DNA of 64,000 bases, taken from positions 3,055,501 through 3,119,500 of the forward strand of contig NZ_AP023356.1 of NCBI RefSeq assembly GCF_018324205.1, read 5' to 3'. The notes beneath the pieces are model-generated. The model had not been told where the DNA came from. It saw only the letters and a list, made by a program, of their open reading frames with translations, and ran no database searches. The first letter of the stretch is position 1. Each line of letters opens with the position of its first letter. Source of the stretch: Actinoplanes ianthinogenes. GTDB taxonomy: Bacteria > Actinomycetota > Actinomycetes > Mycobacteriales > Micromonosporaceae. The position numbers and the translations under genes are program-made. This document shows positions 59,105-64,000 of the stretch, piece by piece.

Positions 59105-60808
59105 ATGCGTCTAGCACCTGCCGTGGACGGACTCACCTCCCGGCGCGCCCGCATCCCGCGGCCCCGCGCCTCGACCGAGAAGACGACCCCGGCACACCCC
59201 CGGATCGTGCGGGCCCCGCTCAGCCTCACCGGCGCCGGGCTGGCCGCCGTCTTCTTCTGCCTGGCCTTCACCCCGTCGCTGCTGCCCCGGACCGGGATCC
59301 TCCAGGGCGTGGTCGCCGGGATCACCGCGGCCATGGGGTACGCGCTGGGCACCGCGATCGGCGCGCTGATCCGCATCCGGTTCACGTTCTCCGCCCGCGC
59401 CGTGCGGATCTGGTGGCGGGTGCTCGCCGTGCTGCTCCTCCCGATGATCGCCACCTGCCTCGTCCTCGGCGTCCGCTGGCAGCGTGAGCTGCGGCTGCGC
59501 CTCGGGATGGCGCCCGCCCAGGAGTACGACATCGTCCGCACGGTCGGCGCCGGCCTGCTCACCTTCGGGGTGCTCCTGCTGATCGCCCGGCTGCTGCGGC
59601 TCGCCACGCACGGCTGCGCCCAGGTGTTCCGGCTGATCGTGCCGGACCGGGCGGCGTACTGCGCGGGGACCGTGGTGGTGGCCGTGCTCAGCTACAGCGC
59701 GTTCGACGGCTTGCTGGTGGCGCACCTGTTCGCGGTCGCCGACCGGTCGGCCGCCGTGATCAACAGCGGCACCGAGAGCGGCATGCGCCCTCCGGAGTCC
59801 CCGCTGCGCTCGGGCAGCCCGCAGTCCCTGGTCCGGTGGGACACGCTGGGCCGGCAGGGGCGCGCCTTCGTGGCCAGCGCGCCCACCCGGCAGGAGCTGA
59901 GCGAGTTCGCCGGCCGCCCGGCCGCCGAGCCGATCCGGCTGTACGCCGGGCTGGCCTCGGCGGACACCATGCGCGAGCGGGCCGACCTGATCGTCCGGGA
60001 GATGGACCGGACCGGCGCGTTCCAGCGGCAGGTGGTGGCGCTGTTCACCCCGACCGGCACCGGGTGGGTGGACAACAAGGTGACCCAGTCGCTGGAGTAC
60101 ATGTACGCCGGGAACACCGCGCTGGTCTCCATGCAGTACTCGTACCTGCCCAGTTGGATCGCCTTCCTCGGTGACCGGTCCGAGGTGGTGGACGCCGCGT
60201 CGGCGCTGATCATGGCGGTGCGCGAGCGCTGGTCGGTGCTGCCCGTCGCGCACCGGCCCAAGCTGCTGCTGTTCGGCGAGAGCCTGGGGACGTACGGCAT
60301 GGAGGCGACCTTCGGCACCGCCGCCGACCTGGCCGACGGGGCGGACGGGGTGCTGATGGAGGGCCCGACGTTCGCCAATCCGATCCACCAGCGGCTCACC
60401 GAGGACCGGGCGGCGCCGTCCCCGGTCTGGGACCCGGTGCACCCGGGGCTGCCGGTCGACTTCGCCGACGACGCCACCGAGCTGCGGGACCGGCCCGGCG
60501 TCCCGCCGAAGGTGGTGTATCTCCAGAACTCGTCCGACCCGATCGTCTGGTGGAACTGGGACATCCTGTGGCGCAAACCGGCCTGGCTCCAGGGCGAGCG
60601 CGGGCCGGACGTGAGCCCGGCCATGCACTGGTTCCCCTGGGTCACGTTCTGGCAGACCACGTGTGACCTGGTCTTCGCCAACCAGGCGCCGACCGGGCAC
60701 GGGCACGTCTACAAGTCGGCGACGGTGGACGGGTGGGCGACGGTCGCCCCGCCGCCGGGCTGGACGGTGGCGGACACCGTCCGGCTCCGCGACCGCCTCG
60801 GCAACTAA
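59105..60808 (+). CDS. Alpha/beta-hydrolase membrane protein (Abhydrolase_9 type)
   Basis: This 567-residue protein has four to five membrane helices in the first ~210 residues and an extracytoplasmic alpha/beta-hydrolase-like domain with nucleophile Ser393 in FGESLGTYG. Other blocks are DNKVTQSLEYMYAGNTALVS and YLQNSSDPIVWWNWDILW. The N- and C-terminal parts match the paired Abhydrolase_9_N and Abhydrolase_9 domains of actinobacterial membrane hydrolases. Its function is unproven. The stop TAA coincides with the left inverted repeat of the downstream insertion sequence, so the native C-terminus may have been changed. Confidence 0.85.
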   Translation: MRLAPAVDGLTSRRARIPRPRASTEKTTPAHPRIVRAPLSLTGAGLAAVFFCLAFTPSLLPRTGILQGVVAGITAAMGYALGTAIGALIRIRFTFSARAVRIWWRVLAVLLLPMIATCLVLGVRWQRELRLRLGMAPAQEYDIVRTVGAGLLTFGVLLLIARLLRLATHGCAQVFRLIVPDRAAYCAGTVVVAVLSYSAFDGLLVAHLFAVADRSAAVINSGTESGMRPPESPLRSGSPQSLVRWDTLGRQGRAFVASAPTRQELSEFAGRPAAEPIRLYAGLASADTMRERADLIVREMDRTGAFQRQVVALFTPTGTGWVDNKVTQSLEYMYAGNTALVSMQYSYLPSWIAFLGDRSEVVDAASALIMAVRERWSVLPVAHRPKLLLFGESLGTYGMEATFGTAADLADGADGVLMEGPTFANPIHQRLTEDRAAPSPVWDPVHPGLPVDFADDATELRDRPGVPPKVVYLQNSSDPIVWWNWDILWRKPAWLQGERGPDVSPAMHWFPWVTFWQTTCDLVFANQAPTGHGHVYKSATVDGWATVAPPPGWTVADTVRLRDRLGN

Positions 60809-60821
60809 CTTGAGTTTTAAC
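60806..60821. repeat. Left terminal inverted repeat of the insertion sequence
   Basis: TAACTTGAGTTTTAAC matches the complement of 62378-62393 exactly. The first three bases are the stop codon of the upstream alpha/beta-hydrolase gene. Confidence 0.9.
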
Positions 60822-62325
60822 CGGTGCGGCGTGGTCTGGGGCTGCTCGAGATTCTCTTCGTCTTGTCGCTTGGGCTGGTGTTTGGGCTGGTGACGATGTG
60901 GACGTCGTGGCGGGTGGCTGGCTGGTTGTTGCGGCGGCCGGGTGGGCGTCCGGGGCCTGGCCGGGAGGGTTTCGGTGCAGCAGTAGGACTGCCGGTCCTG
61001 CTGTGCAGGTTCCGAAACCCGCGTCGGACGCGGGCGGGCGTGAGCCGTTCGGCAGGCATGGGTCGTTCCCAGGGGCGGCGTAGGTCGCTGACCGCTGCTC
61101 GGGCGAGTCGCAGTTGGGTGTAGGCCGCCAGCACGAGCCAGGCCCAGCGGTCGGCGGCCTCGGGGTCGCGTAGTTTTGGGCGGGTCCAGCCGAGGGTCTG
61201 TTTGAGCATGCGGAAGGTGTGCTCGATGTCGAACCTGCGGAGGAATGCCTGCCAGGCCAGGTTGACTTCGTGGCTGTCGGCGGTGGGGTGGGACCACCAG
61301 AGCCAGACCGGTTTCGGGTTGCCGCCGGACGGCAGTTGTTCGACGCTCAGTCTGATGACGGTGCCCTCGATGATCGGTAGCTGCCCGTTTTGGCTGATCC
61401 AGGCGGTGCGGTGAGTCAGACGCGGATGCAGCCGGTGCCAGGCTCGGGCGGTCGCGGCGCCGTAAAGGCGAGTGTCGGTCGTGGTAGCCGCGTCGGGCTC
61501 GCCCCAGCTGGCAGGGTCGCCGAAGAGGAACTCGCCGCCGTGGCGGGGCGGACGGCCGGTCGTGCCTGGCGTCCGGGCTGGTGCAGGCCGGCGCAGGACT
61601 CGGTCGGAGCGCATCCTGACCAGGATCTGCACGGGCAGGTCGGTGAGCAGGAACGCCAGTCGGGGTCCGTCGTAGCCGGCGTCGGCGACGATCCAGATGT
61701 CGGGGTCGCCGGGCTGCCAGTGTCCGGCGGCGATGAGCCGTTCGACCACGTCGCGGAGTTGCCCGGCGGTGATCGTGGCAGTGTCGTCGCCGGGTGCCAG
61801 GCGGCGGGCGTCCAGGGGTGCGGTCCACGAGCTGCGGCCGGTCTCCAGGGCGGTGACCAGTGAGTATGGCCAGCCCGGGACCATGATGTGGGTGTCCTTG
61901 CCGCGGCCGTAGGTGTGGCAGAGCACCCGTTGCCGGCTGGTGTGGGCCTCGGGTCGCAGCCAGCAGGTCACGTCCACGGCCAGGACGATCCGTCCGTCAG
62001 CGGCTCTCGGGACGGTGACCGAGGCCAAGGCGGTCCGTAGCCGGTCGACGTCGATACGGCCGCGGCTCAGGGCCGCGTACAGCGAACCATGGCCCCGCCG
62101 ATGTTCACCGGTCAGTGACAGCTCGGGCAGCGAGATCACCGGGCCGTCCCCGCACAACAGTGCGTCCACCAGCTCGAACAAAGCATCCGGACGGCGGCTC
62201 AGGCAGCGGTGGAACTCCTGCCTAAACGCGGTCAGCTGCCCGACCGCGTCAGCCGGAACAGCGTCGTGCACACTGATCAACAGACAGCCCTTGATTCGGT
62301 TTTCTTCCCTAGACAAGAAGATCAT
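60817..62325 (-). CDS. DDE transposase
   Basis: This 502-residue DDE transposase has acidic residues expected in the catalytic triad: LAVDVTCWLRP (first Asp), WIVADAGYDGPRLAF (second Asp) and FDIEHTFRMLKQTLGW (Glu) followed by TRPKLRDPEAADRWAWLVLA. A Pro/Arg/Ser-rich tail follows. The first ATG (62325) gives MIFLSREENRIKG; shorter starts are possible. No frameshift or stop is visible, so the element may be active. Confidence 0.88.
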   Translation of the reverse strand: MIFLSREENRIKGCLLISVHDAVPADAVGQLTAFRQEFHRCLSRRPDALFELVDALLCGDGPVISLPELSLTGEHRRGHGSLYAALSRGRIDVDRLRTALASVTVPRAADGRIVLAVDVTCWLRPEAHTSRQRVLCHTYGRGKDTHIMVPGWPYSLVTALETGRSSWTAPLDARRLAPGDDTATITAGQLRDVVERLIAAGHWQPGDPDIWIVADAGYDGPRLAFLLTDLPVQILVRMRSDRVLRRPAPARTPGTTGRPPRHGGEFLFGDPASWGEPDAATTTDTRLYGAATARAWHRLHPRLTHRTAWISQNGQLPIIEGTVIRLSVEQLPSGGNPKPVWLWWSHPTADSHEVNLAWQAFLRRFDIEHTFRMLKQTLGWTRPKLRDPEAADRWAWLVLAAYTQLRLARAAVSDLRRPWERPMPAERLTPARVRRGFRNLHSRTGSPTAAPKPSRPGPGRPPGRRNNQPATRHDVHIVTSPNTSPSDKTKRISSSPRPRRTG

Positions 62326-62377
62326 CGATCAAGGGCTGTCTCCATGATCAGCCAGGGTCGATACCGCCAGGCCGCAC

Positions 62378-62393
62378 GTTAAAACTCAAGTTA
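62378..62393. repeat. Right terminal inverted repeat of the insertion sequence
   Basis: The exact complement of the left repeat. Its last three bases (TTA) are the stop codon, read on the minus strand, of the monooxygenase-domain gene to the right. Confidence 0.9.
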
Positions 62394-62960
62394 ACGCCGT
62401 TTCTGCAGCCAGGGCTGGAGGACCCGGGTGATCCGCGGGAGCACCAGGTAGGTCATGATCGGGGTCAGGACCAGGGTGCTGATCATGGTGCGCAGCACCA
62501 GGTTCAGGCCGGCCAGGTGCGGCGCCAGCAGCCAGCCGGAGAGCAGGCTGACCGGGAAGAAGCCCAGCCAGATGGTGGTCGCCTGCTTCCACCGGGCCGG
62601 GGCGGCCGGCGCCTGCTGGTCGATCTGCAACTCGCGCGGCGGGTCGAACCAGCCCTCGATCCCGGTGCGTTTCTCCATCCGGGTGTGCTCGACGAAACCC
62701 TCGGCCGAGGAGAGCCACCACTGCCGCTGCGGCGACTCCTCCCAGTCGCGCAGCGCGTCGGCGTCGGCGAAGCGATAGAGCATGTGCCACTCCGGGGAGC
62801 CCGGCTCCGGGCGGACCCAGCCGGTGCCGAGGAAACCCGGGAAGGTCTCGGCCAGCGAGGCGCCGGCCCGGACCCAGGCGGCCATCTCCGCGTCCCGGGA
62901 CGGATCGGCCCGCCGGGTGATGGCGACGGTGACGGCTAGCTGCTGCGGCGGCGACTTCAT
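62391..62960 (-). CDS. Antibiotic biosynthesis monooxygenase-domain membrane protein
   Basis: This 189-residue protein has an N-terminal ABM ferredoxin-like domain (about 8-100, VTVAITRRADPSRDAEMAAW and LYRFADADALRDWEES). A linker (WFDPPRELQIDQQAPAAPA) and two membrane helices (about 127-145 and 150-168) follow. ABM-plus-two-helix proteins occur in many bacteria and are of unknown role. The stop codon lies within the right inverted repeat of the insertion sequence, so the last residues (QKRR) may not be native. Confidence 0.85.
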   Translation of the reverse strand: MKSPPQQLAVTVAITRRADPSRDAEMAAWVRAGASLAETFPGFLGTGWVRPEPGSPEWHMLYRFADADALRDWEESPQRQWWLSSAEGFVEHTRMEKRTGIEGWFDPPRELQIDQQAPAAPARWKQATTIWLGFFPVSLLSGWLLAPHLAGLNLVLRTMISTLVLTPIMTYLVLPRITRVLQPWLQKRR

Positions 62961-63054
62961 GTCTCACATTGTGGTAAGCCCGGATTTCCGGCGTGTGGCA
63001 TCCCGCGGATCAGTGTCGTGCCCCACGCTCCGCGGGCGGGTAAGTTCTCCGGGC

Positions 63055-64000
63055 ATGACGATCAAACGAAGGTTGTCGATAGCCTTGGTGGCGGTGGCGG
63101 CGATCGCCGTGCCCGCCCCCGCCGTGGCGGCACCGGGCACACCGCACGCCTGGCAGCTCAGCGAGACCGGCTCCACCGCGCGGTTCCGGGGGCTCGCTCC
63201 AGTCAGCGCGTCGGTGGCCTGGGTGGCCGGCAGCGCCGGGACCGTCCTGCGCACCGTCGACGGCGGCCGCAGCTGGTCCTCGGTCGGACCGGCGGACGCG
63301 GCCGCGCTCCAGTTCCGCGACATCGAGGCGTTCGACGCCCGGCACGCGGTGGCGCTGACCATCGGCTCCGGCACCGACTCGCGGATCTACACCACCGCGG
63401 ACGGCGGCCGCTCCTGGACCCGGGCGTTCCAGAACGAGGACGCGACGGCGTTCTACGACTGCATCACGTTCCTCGACCGGCGGCACGGCCTGGCCCTGTC
63501 CGACCCGGTCGGCGGCAAGTTCCGGATCCTGGCCACCCGCGACGGCGGCCGGTCCTGGTCGGTGCTGCCGGACGCCGGGATGCCGGCCGCCCTGGACGGC
63601 GAGTTCGCCTTCGCGGCCAGCGGCACCTGCCTGGTCTCGGCCGGCGGGAAGGCGTTCTTCGCCACCGGTGGCGGGGCGGCCGCCCGGGTGTTCAGCTCCC
63701 GTGACTTCGGGCGGTCCTGGCAGGTCACCGGCACCCCGGTGCCGAGCGGCCCGAGCGCCGGCATCTACTCCCTGGCGTTCCGCGATCCGTGGCACGGCCT
63801 CGCGGCCGGCGGCGACTACCTGACGCCGGAGTCGGCGCCGGCCGGGGCGGCAATCACCCGGGACGGCCGCACCTGGACGACCGCCGCGGTGCCGCCGGGC
63901 GAATACCGTTCCGGGGTCGCCTGGTCCGGCCCCCGCTCGGCGATCACGGTCGGGCCGACCGGCAGCGACTACTCCCCCGACGGCGGCGTGACCTGGCGCC
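63055..64000 (+). CDS. Secreted BNR/Ycf48-like beta-propeller protein (partial)
   Basis: The reading frame begins at ATG 63055 and is open at the window end (315 codons seen). It starts with a signal peptide (about 1-25, cut after PAVAA), followed by a repeated pattern of propeller blades marked by DGGRSWSS, DGGRSWTRAF and DGGRSWSVLP turns (BNR/Asp-box repeats). Such proteins resemble Ycf48/HCF136-like or sialidase-type propellers and often act as secreted binding or oxidoreductase-like proteins. No catalytic residue is identified. The 3' end lies beyond the window. Confidence 0.85.
   Translation, partial: MTIKRRLSIALVAVAAIAVPAPAVAAPGTPHAWQLSETGSTARFRGLAPVSASVAWVAGSAGTVLRTVDGGRSWSSVGPADAAALQFRDIEAFDARHAVALTIGSGTDSRIYTTADGGRSWTRAFQNEDATAFYDCITFLDRRHGLALSDPVGGKFRILATRDGGRSWSVLPDAGMPAALDGEFAFAASGTCLVSAGGKAFFATGGGAAARVFSSRDFGRSWQVTGTPVPSGPSAGIYSLAFRDPWHGLAAGGDYLTPESAPAGAAITRDGRTWTTAAVPPGEYRSGVAWSGPRSAITVGPTGSDYSPDGGVTWR

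Larger units (their letters stand above)
60806..62393. mobile_element. Insertion sequence with a DDE transposase
   Basis: The ~1.59-kb element is bounded by inverted repeats TAACTTGAGTTTTAAC (60806-60821, and the complement at 62378-62393). The similarity extends as GTGCGGC a few bases inward on each side. It contains one transposase gene on the minus strand. The stop codons of both flanking genes lie inside the terminal repeats. Target duplication is ambiguous: flanks share only AC outside the repeats, or TA if the ends are two bases shorter. It resembles IS4/IS701-superfamily elements, though the family was not confirmed. Confidence 0.9.

Overview
The window is chromosomal DNA from a very G+C-rich actinomycete. 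It is most likely a member of the Micromonosporaceae (Actinoplanes-like), judged from heavy GTG use, ATGA/GTGA-coupled operons, a complete conservon, an ECF42-type sigma factor, a GH64 glucanase with a CBM2 domain and an aerobic cobalamin operon. No rRNA, replication or species marker is present, so the genus is an inference. There is no sign of a prophage. The only clear mobile element is one insertion sequence at 60.8-62.4 kb.

Layout. 0-2 kb: a YCII/DGPF protein coupled to an ECF42-like sigma factor. 2-8 kb: a large LuxR (LAL) regulator divergent from an ABC ATPase/FtsX-type permease pair. 8-13.6 kb: a secreted multidomain PQQ-type sugar dehydrogenase divergent from an MMPL transporter. 13.6-17.6 kb: a two-gene conflict-type module, an EACC1-like protein coupled to a 1188-residue caspase + SF1 helicase protein. 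17.5-20.2 kb: an arginase-family enzyme, decayed gene remnants, a Gly-Cys-Val tRNA operon and small genes. 20.4-25.4 kb: a MoxR/DUF58/VWA/VWA operon plus a membrane-anchored trypsin-like protease. 25.6-26.8 kb: two low-complexity membrane proteins. 26.8-30.5 kb: a conservon (cvnA-B-C-D) ending in a styrene-monooxygenase-like flavoprotein. 31-31.4 kb: a second copy of the tRNA operon. 31.5-35.6 kb: an Eis-like acetyltransferase and a flavin redox set (ApbE, FMN-binding protein, ferric-reductase-like protein). 35.7-38.5 kb: cobL-cobM-cobK. 38.4-44.4 kb: a diguanylate cyclase, hypothetical membrane proteins, a GlxA-type regulator, a PQ-loop protein and an unknown 390-residue protein.

44.4-54 kb holds carbohydrate genes: the CBM2-GH64 glucanase, an SIS-domain protein, and an arabinoside uptake operon (binding protein, two permeases, intracellular GH51 arabinofuranosidase) divergent from a LacI regulator, with an 18-bp perfect palindrome between them. 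54-64 kb: a LigD-type polymerase, an acyl-CoA dehydrogenase, a second diguanylate cyclase, an alpha/beta hydrolase membrane protein, the insertion sequence, a monooxygenase-domain membrane protein and the start of a beta-propeller protein that runs off the end.

The most unusual points are: the EACC1-caspase-helicase module; a 63-bp tandem array bracketed by inverted copies of an interspersed repeat (47.4-48.15 kb) with a third copy at 0.15 kb; a 41-bp triplication that makes two aborted mini-copies of the cobK start; a 78-bp tandem duplication that makes a 52-codon coupled reading frame inside the MoxR/DUF58 operon; a short intergenic motif recurring at four places; and the duplicated tRNA operon with matching promoters. 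All calls come from reading the sequence, and no database search was run.
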